DNA from: Cellulomonas_A sp047229345
Lineage (GTDB): Bacteria > Actinomycetota > Actinomycetes > Actinomycetales > Cellulomonadaceae
Reading direction: 5' to 3'
Assembly (NCBI RefSeq): GCF_047229345.1
Contig: NZ_JBFTER010000018.1
Span: forward strand, 1 to 61,924
DNA: 61,924 nucleotides
Within the stretch, counting starts at the first letter, position 1. Every line of letters starts with the position of its first letter. Below, piece after piece: positions 50,504 through 59,546 of the stretch. The notes beneath the pieces are model-generated. The model saw only the letters and a program-made list of their open reading frames with translations, did not search any database and was not told the origin of the DNA. The translations under genes and the position numbers were made by a program.

Positions 50504-51163
50504 ATGTCGATGAACAAGGCCTCCCGCGTCCCGACGGCACCGACCCTGCCCCAGGGCGAGCTCGTCGCGTCCTACAGCACCTACCTCGAGGCCCAGCGCG
50601 CGGTCGACCACCTCGCCGACAAGCAGTTCGCCGTGCAGCTCGTGACGATCGTCGGGACCGACCTGCGCATGGTCGAGCGGGTCACCGGGCGGCTGTCCTA
50701 CCCGCGCGTCGCGCTCGCGGGCTTCGCGTCCGGCGCGTGGTTCGGGCTCTTCGTGGGCCTGCTGCTGTCGCTGTTCTCCGAGGAGGGCTCCTCGACGTTC
50801 TTCGCGGCGATCCTCATCGGTGGCGGCTTCGGCCTGCTCTTCTCGGTCATCACGTACTCGCTCACGGGCGGCAAGCGCGACTTCACGTCGTCGAGCCAGA
50901 TCGTCGCGTCGCAGTACGCGGTGCTGTGCGCGGCCGAGCAGGCGCACAAGGCCCGCAACCTGCTCCAGGAGATCGGCGGGGTGCAGTCGGGCTGGCCGGC
51001 CCGCCCCACGACCGGCGTGACCCCGCCGTCGGACCCGTCCGGCGCCTACCCGGCGCCCGGGGCGCAGCAGCCCGTGAGCGGCTCGCCGACGGTGCCGCCG
51101 GTGACGTCGCCGGGCGTGACCCCGCCGTCGGCCCCGCCCGCACCGCCGACCGAGCCGCGCTGA
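50504..51163 (+). CDS. General-stress-protein-like membrane protein (YflT/GSP17M domain)
   Basis: Predicted 219-residue protein. The N-terminal domain (GELVASYSTYLEAQRAVDHLADKQFAVQLVTIVGTDLRMVERV) is the flavin-like stress-protein fold seen in GSP17M. A two-helix hairpin (about 72-130) and a Pro/Thr/Ser-rich tail (165-219) follow. Role unknown; the family is stress-linked in bacilli. ATG 50504 follows GAGGAT by 6 nt. Divergent from the CBS protein with 151 bp between starts. Confidence 0.8.
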   Translation: MSMNKASRVPTAPTLPQGELVASYSTYLEAQRAVDHLADKQFAVQLVTIVGTDLRMVERVTGRLSYPRVALAGFASGAWFGLFVGLLLSLFSEEGSSTFFAAILIGGGFGLLFSVITYSLTGGKRDFTSSSQIVASQYAVLCAAEQAHKARNLLQEIGGVQSGWPARPTTGVTPPSDPSGAYPAPGAQQPVSGSPTVPPVTSPGVTPPSAPPAPPTEPR

Positions 51164-51187
51164 CGCCGGGTCGCGCTGACGCCGGGT
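51156..51187. repeat. Perfect 16-bp tandem duplication across a stop codon
   Basis: CGCGCTGACGCCGGGT occurs twice in a row; the first copy contains the stop codon of the stress-like gene, so the duplication left the protein unchanged. Confidence 0.85.
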
Positions 51188-51233
51188 CGCGACGCACGCC
51201 CGGCGCCCAGGCGTCCGCCGGTCGACGACGGCA

Positions 51234-51270
51234 CGGAGCGCCGGCACCGCATCCCGGTGCCGACGCTCCG
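51234..51270. terminator. Bidirectional terminator (stress-like gene / alpha-glucosidase)
   Basis: CGGAGCG and CGGCACCG pair with their complements around a 5-nt loop, one C/A mismatch, between convergent genes. Confidence 0.8.
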
Positions 51271-51311
51271 CGCGTCGGTCTCGCGTCAGCTCCGCTCCCG
51301 CGGGCCGCAGG

Positions 51312-52997
51312 TCAGGCCGCCGGCTCCCGCAGCCACGCCGTCGTCGCGCCCGGCAGCGCACCGCCCTCGAGCGGTGCGCTGCTGAGCAGGACCTCCCCCG
51401 CGGGCAGCGGCACGGGCCGGTCCCCGAAGTTCGTCACGCACAGCCACCCGCCCGAGCGCCGGAACGCGAGCACGTCGGCCCGGCTCGTCGTGAGCCACGT
51501 GAGGCTCTCGTCGCCCTGCAGCTCGTGCCGCAGCGCGAGCGCCTCGCGGTAGAGGTGCAGCGTGGACCCCGGGTCGTCCTCCTGCGCCTCGACCGAGTGC
51601 TCCCGGAACCACTCCGGCTGCGGCAGGAACGGCGCTGCGGCGCTGAACCCGAACGCCCTCCCGTCGCGCGTCCACGGCAGCGGGACCCGGCAGCCGTCAC
51701 GTCCCGCGTCGACGCCGGGGTTCCGGAAGAACGCCGGGTCCTGTCGCGCCTCGTCCGGGATGTCGGGGACCTCGTGCAGGCCGAGCTCCTCACCCTGGTA
51801 GAGGTACGACGAGCCGGGCAGCGCGAGCTGCAGGAGCGTCGCGGCCCGCGCCCGGCGCAGGCCCAGGTCGTGGTCGAGCGCCGGCTCGGCCCCGCGCGCG
51901 AGCAGCCAGGCGCTGCCCTGCTTGTCGGTGCTCGCGCCGCGGGCGGGGAGGCCGTACCGCGTCGCGTGGCGCACGACGTCGTGGTTGGACAGGACCCACG
52001 TGGTCGACGAGCCGGACTCCGCCGCGAGCTCGAGGTTGAACGTGATGATCTCGCCGAACTGCGCGGCGTCGAAGTCGGCCTCGAGCAGGTCGAAGTTGAA
52101 CGCCTGGCCGAGGCCCTCGGCGCTTGCGTACCGGGCGCGGCGCGACGCCTCGACCCACGCCTCGGCGACCGCGGTGCGCGGCGGGTCATAGGAGTTGAAG
52201 ACCTCGCGCCACTCGGCGTAGATCTCGTGCACGTCGTCGCGGTCCCACAGCGGGTGCGTGCCGTCCTTGGGGTGCGCGTCCAGCTCGGCCTGGGTCGGCA
52301 GCGCGTCGGGCAGGTTCTTGGCCAGGCCGTGCGCGACGTCGACGCGGAAGCCGTCGACCCCACGGTCGGACCAGAACCGCAGCGTCGTGAGGAAGTCGTC
52401 GCGCACCTCGCGGTTCTTCCAGTTGAGGTCGGGCTGCTCCTTGGCGAAGTAGTGCAGGTACCACTGGCCGTCGCCCACGGGCTCCCACGCGGGCCCACCG
52501 AACGTCGAGGCCCAGTCGGCGGGGGGCAGCGACCCGTCGGGGCCCGTGCCGTCGCGGAACACGTACCGGTCGCGGGCCGGGGAGCCCTTCGGGGACGCGA
52601 GCGCCTCCTGGAACCACACGTGCCGGTCCGACGTGTGGTTCGGGACGAGGTCGACGACGACCTTGATGCCGGCGCCGTGCAGCGCGGCGACGAGCTCGTC
52701 GAAGTCCTCGAGCGTGCCGAGCCGCGGGTCGACGGCGCGGTAGTCGTCGACGTCGTAGCCGCCGTCGGCGAGCGCCGAGGGGTAGAACGGGCTGAGCCAG
52801 ACCGCGTCGACGCCGAGGCGCGACAGGTACGGCACGCGGCGCGTGATGCCGGGCAGGTCGCCGATGCCGTCGGCGCCGGAGTCCGCGAACGAGCGCGGGT
52901 AGATCTGGTAGACGGCGGCCTGGCGCCACCAGGCGGCCCCGTCACGGCCCTGGTCGGGCGTCGCGCGGGCGTCGAGGACGTCGGTCACGTCGGTCAT
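51312..52997 (-). CDS. GH13 alpha-glucosidase (oligo-1,6-glucosidase type)
   Basis: Predicted 561-residue cytoplasmic glycosidase without signal peptide. The GH13 regions are all present: DLVPNHTSD, GFRVDVAHGL (nucleophile Asp), AVAEAWV (acid/base Glu) and LSNHDVVRH (Asp). WWRQAAVYQIYPRSFADSGADGIGDLPGI at the start and YQGEELGLHEVPDIPDEARQDP near the end are typical of MalL/AglA-type alpha-glucosidases. It should hydrolyse the malto- or isomalto-oligosaccharides brought in by the transporter encoded just upstream (148 bp gap). ATG 52997. Confidence 0.95.
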   Translation of the reverse strand: MTDVTDVLDARATPDQGRDGAAWWRQAAVYQIYPRSFADSGADGIGDLPGITRRVPYLSRLGVDAVWLSPFYPSALADGGYDVDDYRAVDPRLGTLEDFDELVAALHGAGIKVVVDLVPNHTSDRHVWFQEALASPKGSPARDRYVFRDGTGPDGSLPPADWASTFGGPAWEPVGDGQWYLHYFAKEQPDLNWKNREVRDDFLTTLRFWSDRGVDGFRVDVAHGLAKNLPDALPTQAELDAHPKDGTHPLWDRDDVHEIYAEWREVFNSYDPPRTAVAEAWVEASRRARYASAEGLGQAFNFDLLEADFDAAQFGEIITFNLELAAESGSSTTWVLSNHDVVRHATRYGLPARGASTDKQGSAWLLARGAEPALDHDLGLRRARAATLLQLALPGSSYLYQGEELGLHEVPDIPDEARQDPAFFRNPGVDAGRDGCRVPLPWTRDGRAFGFSAAAPFLPQPEWFREHSVEAQEDDPGSTLHLYREALALRHELQGDESLTWLTTSRADVLAFRRSGGWLCVTNFGDRPVPLPAGEVLLSSAPLEGGALPGATTAWLREPAA

Positions 52998-53145
52998 GGA
53001 GGGCTCTCGTCTCTCTCGTGGGTCGGTCTCGGGGGTGGGTCGGGGCGGGGACGTGCGGTGGGCCGGCCGGGCGGCTCGTGCCGGGCGGGAGCCCGGGTGC
53101 GAGGACGGACGCTCGAACCAGCGTCCGTCCGGCTCGCGACGCGCG

Positions 53146-54045
53146 CTACTTGATGGCGCCCTGCGTCACGCCCGCCATGACCCAGCGCTGCGTGAACAGG
53201 TAGACGACGATCGCGGGCGCCATGGCCATGAGGTACGAGGCGAACGCGACGTTGTAGTTGCTGCTGAACTGGGTCTGGAACACGCTCTGCAGCACGGGCA
53301 GCGTCTGCTGCGTGGCGTCGGCGATGATCAGCGACGGCATCATGAAGTCGTTCCACGAGGCCAGGAACGCGAAGATCGCGACGGTCGCGCTCATGGGGGC
53401 GAGAAGCGGGAAGACGACCCGGCGGAACACCTGCCACGTCGAGGCGCCGTCGAGCCGCGCGCTCTCCTCGAGCTCCTCGGGCACCGAGCGCAGGAACGCG
53501 GTGAAGAGCATGACGCTGAACGAGAGCTGGAACATCACGTGCAGCAGCGCGACGCCGCCGGGGTTGGCGAGCCCGACCATGCCGGTGAGCTTGACCTGCG
53601 ACAGCGCGAGCACCGGGAACGGCAGGAACATCGCGGCGAGCAGGTAGAAGAACGACCAGCGGAAGAACCGGCGGTCCCAGTTCCGTGAGATCGCGTACGC
53701 CGCGAGCGAGCTCAGCAGGACCGTCCCGACGACCGTGACGAGCGTGACGAGCACGGAGATGGTGAACCCGCGCGGGAAGTTCGTGAGCCGCCACGCCTCG
53801 ACGAACCCGTCGACGCTCACCGGCGACGGCAGCGAGAACGCGTTCCCGTCGACGGACTGCTGCGTGGTCTTGAACGCCATCGTCACCGTGGCGTAGAGCG
53901 GCGCGAGCACCGCGACCGAGCACAGCAGGAGGACGACCAGGCCGGGCCGGTTCGTGCGGTCGTCGCGGTCACGGCTCCGGAGGGTCCGCGAGCGCGGGAC
54001 CGGGACCTGCGCGGGGGCTGTCGTGCGGAGCGTCTGGTCGGTCAT
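53146..54045 (-). CDS. CUT1 sugar ABC transporter permease (MalG-like)
   Basis: Predicted 299-residue permease with six helices. The ATPase-contact EAA loop reads EELEESARLDGASTWQVFRRVVFPLLAP, and AFLASWNDFMMPSLII and the end VMAGVTQGAIK are MalG-type. The start shares one base with the upstream permease stop (TGATG). No ATPase gene is nearby; CUT1 systems in actinobacteria commonly share one MsiK-type ATPase, so this is expected rather than a defect. Confidence 0.95.
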   Translation of the reverse strand: MTDQTLRTTAPAQVPVPRSRTLRSRDRDDRTNRPGLVVLLLCSVAVLAPLYATVTMAFKTTQQSVDGNAFSLPSPVSVDGFVEAWRLTNFPRGFTISVLVTLVTVVGTVLLSSLAAYAISRNWDRRFFRWSFFYLLAAMFLPFPVLALSQVKLTGMVGLANPGGVALLHVMFQLSFSVMLFTAFLRSVPEELEESARLDGASTWQVFRRVVFPLLAPMSATVAIFAFLASWNDFMMPSLIIADATQQTLPVLQSVFQTQFSSNYNVAFASYLMAMAPAIVVYLFTQRWVMAGVTQGAIK

Positions 54046-54971
54046 CAGAGGGCCGCCTTCCCGCGGGTGAGCCGGATCTGGAGCAGGGCGAGGACGACGG
54101 CGATGAGGAAGAAGATCGTTGCGTTCGCCATCTGGTAGGCGTAGTCGCCGCCGGTGAAGCCGGAGAAGATCGTCATCGCGACGCTGCGGGTCGCGGTGCC
54201 CGGGCCGCCGTTGGTCAGGCCGACGATGATGTCGTAGGCGTTCAGGAAGTTCTTGAAGCCGATGACGATGTTGATCAGGACGTACCCCGCGACGAGCGGC
54301 AGCGTGATCGAGCGGAGCCGCCGGCCCGCGCTCGCGCCGTCGAGCGACGCGGCCTCGTAGACCTCGCCGGGGATCGACAGGATGCCGGCGACGTAGATCA
54401 GCAGCGCCGAGGGGATCGCCTGCCACGCGGTGACGATCACGATGGTGATCCATGCGAGGTCCGGGTTGGCGAGCATGCTGGTCTCGAGCGGCCCGAACCC
54501 CACGGCCTCGGCCACGCGCGGCAGCGAGTTCGAGAACAGGAACGCGAAGACGTACGCGATGACGATGCCCGAGATGACCATGGGCAGCACGAACACGGCG
54601 CGCAGCGCCACCCGGGCGCGGATCTTCGAGGTGAGCCCGACCGCGAGCAGGAACGCGACGACGTTGACCACGAGCACGGTCACGAGCGCGAACCCGACGG
54701 TGAACGCGTACGAGGCGAGGATCGCGGGGTCGGAGAACAGCGCGACGTAGTTGGTCAGCCCGGTGAAGGAGAACTCACCGAAACCGACCGAGTCGGTGAA
54801 GCTCAGCGTGATGCCCATGACCGCGGGCACGGTGATCGCGAGCGTGAACAGCACGAGCGCGGGCACGAGGAAGAGGTAGTGCGTCCGGCCGGCGCCGGGG
54901 CGCCTGCCGTGCGGGCGGGCCGGCGCCGCGTGCTCGCGGCGGGCGGCCTGTGGCGCTGTGGTGGTCGCCAT
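54045..54971 (-). CDS. CUT1 sugar ABC transporter permease (MalF-like)
   Basis: Predicted 308-residue permease. After a 30-residue basic tail come six helices; the EAA loop is EVYEAASLDGASAGRRLRSITLPL, and NAYDIIVGLTNGGPGTATRSVAMTIF is typical of the MalF/UgpA partner. ATG 54971, 42 nt downstream of the binding-protein gene. Confidence 0.95.
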   Translation of the reverse strand: MATTTAPQAARREHAAPARPHGRRPGAGRTHYLFLVPALVLFTLAITVPAVMGITLSFTDSVGFGEFSFTGLTNYVALFSDPAILASYAFTVGFALVTVLVVNVVAFLLAVGLTSKIRARVALRAVFVLPMVISGIVIAYVFAFLFSNSLPRVAEAVGFGPLETSMLANPDLAWITIVIVTAWQAIPSALLIYVAGILSIPGEVYEAASLDGASAGRRLRSITLPLVAGYVLINIVIGFKNFLNAYDIIVGLTNGGPGTATRSVAMTIFSGFTGGDYAYQMANATIFFLIAVVLALLQIRLTRGKAAL

Positions 54972-55013
54972 GCGGGGGTCTCCGGTTCTGTGCGGGTCGA
55001 GCCGGGGTTCGGG

Positions 55014-56324
55014 TCAGGAGCGGTAGGCCAGGCGAGACCAGTCGGCGTCGACCCGTCGCAGGACCGAGCCGGGGTCGGCGCCGGTGATGAGGGACTGCGT
55101 GTAGTTCTGCAGCGGGATCGACTGCGGCACGAGCTGCGAGGCGCCGACGTAGAAGTCCGCCCGGTCGTAGTACTCCTGGAGCTCCACGAGCGTCGCGTTC
55201 GTGACCGGCGCGGCGTCCTCGGTGACGCCGAAGCCCAGGTTGTCGGCGTTGTACCGGTCGATGACCTCGGGCTGCATGAGGAACTGCAGGAACTCGCGCG
55301 CCGCCTCCTTGCGGGGCGACGCCTCGGGGATCCACAGCGCGAGGTCGACGTTGACGCGCACCTTGCGGTCGGCCGGGTCCTCGGTCATCGGCAGCGGGAA
55401 CGCGCCGACGTCGAGGTCGGGGTTGGTCTTCGCGATCTCGGTGAGCGCCCAGGGGCCCTGCAGGTACATCGCGGCCTCGCCGCGGGCGAACGCGAGGTTG
55501 CCGTCGCCGTACCCGCGGCTCGCCGCGTCCGCGTTGGTCCAGCCCGCGAGCCGGACCATCCGCTCGACGGGCTCGCGCAGCTGCTTCTCGAACGACACGG
55601 GAGAGGAGGGCCCGACGTCGGCGCCCTGCGCCTCGAGCTCGGTGAAGAACTCGGTGGTGTCGACCATGCCGCCGACGGCGTAGTCGAAGTGGCCCTGCGC
55701 GACCGTCCACGGGTCCCGGTACGTGCTGTAGAGCGGCGTGACACCGGCCGCCGCGAGCGTCTCGCAGACCGCGGTGAACTCGGACCACGTCGTCGGCGGC
55801 GTCAGCCCGTGCTGCGCGAAGATCTCGCGGTTGTAGAGCACCGCCGCGGCCATCAGCGAGTACGGGAGGACGCTCGTGCGGCCGGGGTAGCTCGCCGTGA
55901 CCTCGATGAGCGGCAGCAGGTCGTTCTTGACCCGCGCGGCCTCGGGCAGGTCGCCGAGGTCGCTCAGCACGCCGCGCTCGACGTACCGGGAGATCTCGAA
56001 GTTGTAGTTGAGCAGACCGATGTCCGGCGGCTGCTCGCGCACGAACGAGCCGGCCAGGTTCGACGTCGCGTCGTGGCGCACGCGCACGCGGGACTGGCTC
56101 TCGTGGAACTGCTCGATCAGCTCGTCGAAGTAGCCGATCACCTCGGGCTTGGACTGGAAGAAGGTGATCTCGGTGACGCCGGAGCCGGATCCGGCGCCGC
56201 GGGCGCAGCCGGTCAGCGCGAGGCCCGTGGCAGCGGCGCCGAGGGCGCGCAGGAAGGTGCGCCGGGACAGGTCCCGATGCGGGCCGCCGGAGGTCCCGGG
56301 CGGCGGTGGAGGCAGGGAAGGCAC
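55014..56324 (-). CDS. CUT1 sugar-binding lipoprotein with Tat-type signal
   Basis: Predicted 436-residue solute-binding protein. The N-terminus carries a twin-arginine motif SRRTFLR (20-26) and a lipobox LTGC (Cys40), so it is probably exported folded and then lipidated. Family-1 marks: ITFFQSKPEVIGYFDELIEQFHES, SVLPYSLMAAAVLYNREIFAQHGLTPPTTW, FARGEAAMYLQGPWALTEI and AAREFLQFLMQPEV. GTG 56324 has GAGGAGA 8 nt upstream. First gene of the four-gene alpha-glucoside unit, divergent from the ROK regulator. Confidence 0.93.
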   Translation of the reverse strand: MPSLPPPPPGTSGGPHRDLSRRTFLRALGAAATGLALTGCARGAGSGSGVTEITFFQSKPEVIGYFDELIEQFHESQSRVRVRHDATSNLAGSFVREQPPDIGLLNYNFEISRYVERGVLSDLGDLPEAARVKNDLLPLIEVTASYPGRTSVLPYSLMAAAVLYNREIFAQHGLTPPTTWSEFTAVCETLAAAGVTPLYSTYRDPWTVAQGHFDYAVGGMVDTTEFFTELEAQGADVGPSSPVSFEKQLREPVERMVRLAGWTNADAASRGYGDGNLAFARGEAAMYLQGPWALTEIAKTNPDLDVGAFPLPMTEDPADRKVRVNVDLALWIPEASPRKEAAREFLQFLMQPEVIDRYNADNLGFGVTEDAAPVTNATLVELQEYYDRADFYVGASQLVPQSIPLQNYTQSLITGADPGSVLRRVDADWSRLAYRS

Positions 56325-56382
56325 GTCGTCGTCTCCTCGTCGGTGCCCCGGCGGTGCCGGGTGCGAGCGCGGCCCTTGCTTG

Positions 56383-56410
56383 ATCCAGAAACTAAATCTA
56401 AGTACTGGAT
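56383..56410. promoter_or_regulatory. AT-rich operator between ROK gene and CUT1 operon
   Basis: ATCCAG (56383-56388) and CTGGAT (56405-56410) flank the A/T-rich core AAACTAAATCTAAGTA, very unlike the GC-rich surroundings. TTTAG-type cores are known for ROK regulators. Centre 73 bp from the binding-protein start and 53 bp from the ROK start. Confidence 0.6.
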
Positions 56411-56449
56411 ATAACGAGCATGAGCCCACTGCGCCCGTAAGGTCAAGAC

Positions 56450-57787
56450 GTGTCCGTGATCTCGGGGTCCCCGCAGCAGCTCCGCCGCGCCAACCTTGCG
56501 GCGGTGCTCGACTTCGCCTGGGACGCCGGTCCGTTCACCGCGACCGACGCGATCGACGCGACCGGCCTGACCCGCACCACCGTGCTCGGGCTCTGCGACG
56601 ACCTCGTGGGCCTCGGCTGGCTGCGCGAGCTCAGCCCCGAGCGGCTCCCCGGCGACCGCGCCAAGGGCAGGCCCGCCCGCCGCTACGCGTTCGACCGCCG
56701 CGCCGGGCACGTCGTGGGGGTCGACGCCGGGCAGCACCGCGTGACGGCGTCCGTCGCCGACCTCGCCGGCACCGTCCTCGCGCGGTCGACGCGCGTCCTC
56801 GAGCCGACGGGCGAAGCCCCCCGGGCACGGCTCGACGGGGCGCGGCTCGACGGGGTGCGTGGCGCGGTCGACGACGCGCTCGACGAGGCCGGTGCCCACG
56901 CCGGGTCCGTGCTCGTGACGGTCGTCGGCGTCCCCGCGCCGACCGACGAGCTCGGCCGCCCGCCCGCCTCCCCGGACGGCTTCTGGGCGCGGATGAACCC
57001 CGGGATCGTCGGCGCCCTCGACCGCCCGGGCCACCGGGTCGTCGTCGACAACGACGCCAACCTCGCCGCGATCGCCGAGGGCGCCGTCGGTGCCGGCGTC
57101 GGTACCCGCTCGTTCGTCACGCTGCTGTCGGGCGAGCGCTTCGGAGCCGGGCTCATGGTCGACGGGGTGCTGCTGCGCGGACGGCACGGGGGCGCGGGCG
57201 AGCTGCACGTGCTCGACCTCGTCGACGGCGTCGGCTCCGCGTCCGGGCTCGCCGCGACCGTGCGGCAGTGGCTCACCGAGGAGCGCGGGCTCGCGCGTCT
57301 GCGCGGCCGGCTGCCCGCCGAGCCGGAGTTCGCCGACGTCGCCGCTGCGGCGCTCGCGGGCGACCGCGACGCCCAGCGTGTCGTCGACCGGCTCGGCGAC
57401 CGGCTCGCGCGCGTCTGCGCGGTGCTCGGCGGGCTGCTCGACGTCGAGCGCGTGATCGTCGGCGGCGCGGTCGCCGCCAGCGCCGGGCCCGTGCTCGAGC
57501 GCACGACCGCGAGCCTCGCCGCGTACATGCACCTGCCCGTGCCCGAGGTCGTGGCGTCGACGCTCGGGGCCGACGGCGTGCACCTCGGAGCCGTGCGGAG
57601 CGCGCTCGCGCTCGTGCGTGCGGACCCGCTCGCCGTCACGCTCCCCGCGGGACGAGGTGACGGACCGAGCGAGCCGGAGCGGCCTGCGCCGGAGCGGCAC
57701 GCACCGGAGCGGCTCGCCGGCCAGGTTACGGGTGCCGACGCGCCGGCGCGGTCGAGAGAGGGCTCTCCCGCGACCGCGCCCGGCTGA
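56450..57787 (+). CDS. ROK-family regulator lacking the zinc-site motif
   Basis: Predicted 445-residue regulator. N-terminal winged helix (SPQQLRRANLAAVLDFAWDAGPFTATDAIDATGLTRTTVLGLCDDLVGLGWL) and a ROK fold with VVVDNDANLAAIAEG and VERVIVGGAVAASAGP. The usual GExGH stretch is GGAGELHVLDL here, and the CxCGxxGCxE zinc site is missing, so sugar sensing must work differently or be lost. The last 60 residues are a low-complexity tail (PERPAPERHAPERL). GTG 56450 follows TAAGGT by exactly 6 nt (leaderless). Divergent from the CUT1/alpha-glucosidase unit, its likely target. Confidence 0.88.
   Translation: MSVISGSPQQLRRANLAAVLDFAWDAGPFTATDAIDATGLTRTTVLGLCDDLVGLGWLRELSPERLPGDRAKGRPARRYAFDRRAGHVVGVDAGQHRVTASVADLAGTVLARSTRVLEPTGEAPRARLDGARLDGVRGAVDDALDEAGAHAGSVLVTVVGVPAPTDELGRPPASPDGFWARMNPGIVGALDRPGHRVVVDNDANLAAIAEGAVGAGVGTRSFVTLLSGERFGAGLMVDGVLLRGRHGGAGELHVLDLVDGVGSASGLAATVRQWLTEERGLARLRGRLPAEPEFADVAAAALAGDRDAQRVVDRLGDRLARVCAVLGGLLDVERVIVGGAVAASAGPVLERTTASLAAYMHLPVPEVVASTLGADGVHLGAVRSALALVRADPLAVTLPAGRGDGPSEPERPAPERHAPERLAGQVTGADAPARSREGSPATAPG
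57745..57780. terminator. Bidirectional terminator inside the ROK 3' end
   Basis: GGCGCGGTCG and GAGAG pair with CTCTC and CGACCGCGCC around a small loop. It lies within the last codons of the ROK gene, because the convergent aminopeptidase gene begins only 3 bp after the ROK stop. Confidence 0.75.
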
Positions 57788-57790
57788 GCG

Positions 57791-59374
57791 TCAGCCCAGC
57801 AGCCCCGCCATCCAGGCCTCGACGTCCTCGGGACGCCGGGGGAGGGCCGCCGAGAGGTTCTCGTTCCCGTCGGCGGTGATCAGCACGTCGTCCTCGATGC
57901 GGACGCCGATGCCGCGGTACTCCTCGGGCACGAGCAGGTCGTCGGACTTGAAGTACAGCCCTGGCTCGATCGTGAGCACCATGCCCGGCTCGATGACCCC
58001 GTCGAGGTACAGCTCACGCCGCGCGAGCGCGCAGTCGTGCACGTCGAGGCCCAGGTGGTGGCTCGTCCCGTGCACCATCCAGCGACGGTGCTGCTGGCCC
58101 TCCGGGCTGAGCGCCTCCTCGACCGGCACCGGCAGCAGCCCCCACTCGCCGAGCCGCTCGGCGATGACCTCCATGGCCGCGGCGTGCACGTCGCGGAAGC
58201 GGTTGCCGGGCACCGCGACGGCGAAAGCGGCGTCGGCAGCGTCGAGCACCGCCTGGTACACGCGGCGCTGGACGTCCGTGAACGTCCCGTCGACCGGCAG
58301 CGTGCGCGTCACGTCGGCGGTGTAGAGCGAGTCGATCTCGACGCCCGCGTCGACGAGCACGAGCTCGCCCGCGCGGACCTGGCCGTCGTTGTCCGTCCAG
58401 TGCAGCGTCGTCGCGTGCTCGCCCGCGGCGGCGATGGTCTCGTAGCCGACCGCGTTGCCCTCCTCACGGGCGTGCGCGCCGAACGTGCTCTCGATGACGC
58501 GCTCGCCGCGCCGGTGCGCCGTGGCCCGGGGGAGCGCGCGGACCACCTCGGCGAAGCCCGCGATCGTCGCGTCGACGGCGTCGCGCATCTGGGCGACCTC
58601 GTGCTCGTCCTTGAGCAGGCGCAGCTCGGACAGCGCCTCCGCGAGCCGGGCGTCGGTCAGGCCGGCATCCTCGGCCGCGCGGATCTCCTCGACGACGGCC
58701 TCGACCGCCTCGTCGGCGTCCGGGACGACGAGCAGCTGCACGCCACCCTCGCCGACGTCCTTCGCGAGCGCGTCGCGCAGGTCGTCGAGGTGCGCGGTCT
58801 CGATCCCGGTGACCGTCGCCAGGTCGTCGAGGGTCGGGCGGGCGCCGACCCAGAACTCGCCGTAGCGCGAGTCGGAGAAGAACTCCTCGGTGTCCCGGCC
58901 GGCGAGCGGGCGCACGTAGAGGACCGCGCGGTGCGTCGCGGACGTGACCGCGGCTCCGTCTCCCGCGTCGCCCCCGCCCGCGTCGTGCGCGTCGCCCACC
59001 GGGTGCAGCACGAGCACCGCGTCGGGCTCCTGCTCCGCCCCGAGGCCCGTGAGGTGCGCGAAGGCGGAGTGCGGCCGGAACCGGTAGTCGGTGTCGTTCG
59101 AGCGGACCTTGAACGAGCCCGCGGGGACCACGACGCGCGCTCCCGGGAACTGCGCGCCGAGCCGCGCGCGGCGGACCGCTGTGTACGGCGCGGCCGGCGA
59201 CGGCGTCGCGGTCGTCGCCGGGCGGGGACCCCAGCCGGAGGTGATGAACTCGGTGAAGGCGCGCGAGTCGGGGCGCTGCGAGCGGTTGGAGCCGCGCGCC
59301 TCGAGGGGCTGGTCGCCGGGCTGCGGGGTGGGCTGCGCGGTCGCGGACGTCTCGGGGGTCTGGCCGTCGGTCAT
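57791..59374 (-). CDS. pepP: Xaa-Pro aminopeptidase (aminopeptidase P, M24B)
   Basis: Predicted 527-residue cytoplasmic metallopeptidase removing N-terminal residues before proline. An N-terminal creatinase-like domain (to about 280) precedes the pita-bread domain with metal ligands in LVLVDAGVEIDSLYTADVTRT (two Asp), HGTSHHLGLDVHD (His), TIEPGLYF (Glu) and GVRIEDDVLIT (Glu). ATG 59374 sits 9 nt after GGGAGG; ATG 59383 would abut that ribosome site and is rejected. An acidic Gly/Asp insert (GDAHDAGGGDAGDGAAV) interrupts the N-terminal domain. Confidence 0.94.
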   Translation of the reverse strand: MTDGQTPETSATAQPTPQPGDQPLEARGSNRSQRPDSRAFTEFITSGWGPRPATTATPSPAAPYTAVRRARLGAQFPGARVVVPAGSFKVRSNDTDYRFRPHSAFAHLTGLGAEQEPDAVLVLHPVGDAHDAGGGDAGDGAAVTSATHRAVLYVRPLAGRDTEEFFSDSRYGEFWVGARPTLDDLATVTGIETAHLDDLRDALAKDVGEGGVQLLVVPDADEAVEAVVEEIRAAEDAGLTDARLAEALSELRLLKDEHEVAQMRDAVDATIAGFAEVVRALPRATAHRRGERVIESTFGAHAREEGNAVGYETIAAAGEHATTLHWTDNDGQVRAGELVLVDAGVEIDSLYTADVTRTLPVDGTFTDVQRRVYQAVLDAADAAFAVAVPGNRFRDVHAAAMEVIAERLGEWGLLPVPVEEALSPEGQQHRRWMVHGTSHHLGLDVHDCALARRELYLDGVIEPGMVLTIEPGLYFKSDDLLVPEEYRGIGVRIEDDVLITADGNENLSAALPRRPEDVEAWMAGLLG

Positions 59375-59546
59375 GACGTCCATCCTCCCACCACGCGCCC
59401 ACCGCGACCCTCGTGGGGCGGTGTCCGCGCCCGGCGGGCGGACACGGGCGCACGCCGGACGGGCGGCGGTCGGCGAGGAGGTGAACCCGTCGCCGCACCG
59501 CCCCCGCGGTCTCAGCACGTGGACGAGCGCCCCTAGGGTTGAGCCC

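Noticed and set aside
51312..57787. Missing ATPase in the CUT1 operon as a defect
   Set aside because: Actinobacterial CUT1 transporters commonly share an ATPase encoded elsewhere.
59381..59383. ATG as start of aminopeptidase P
   Set aside because: The ribosome site GGGAGG touches it directly; ATG 59374 has proper spacing.
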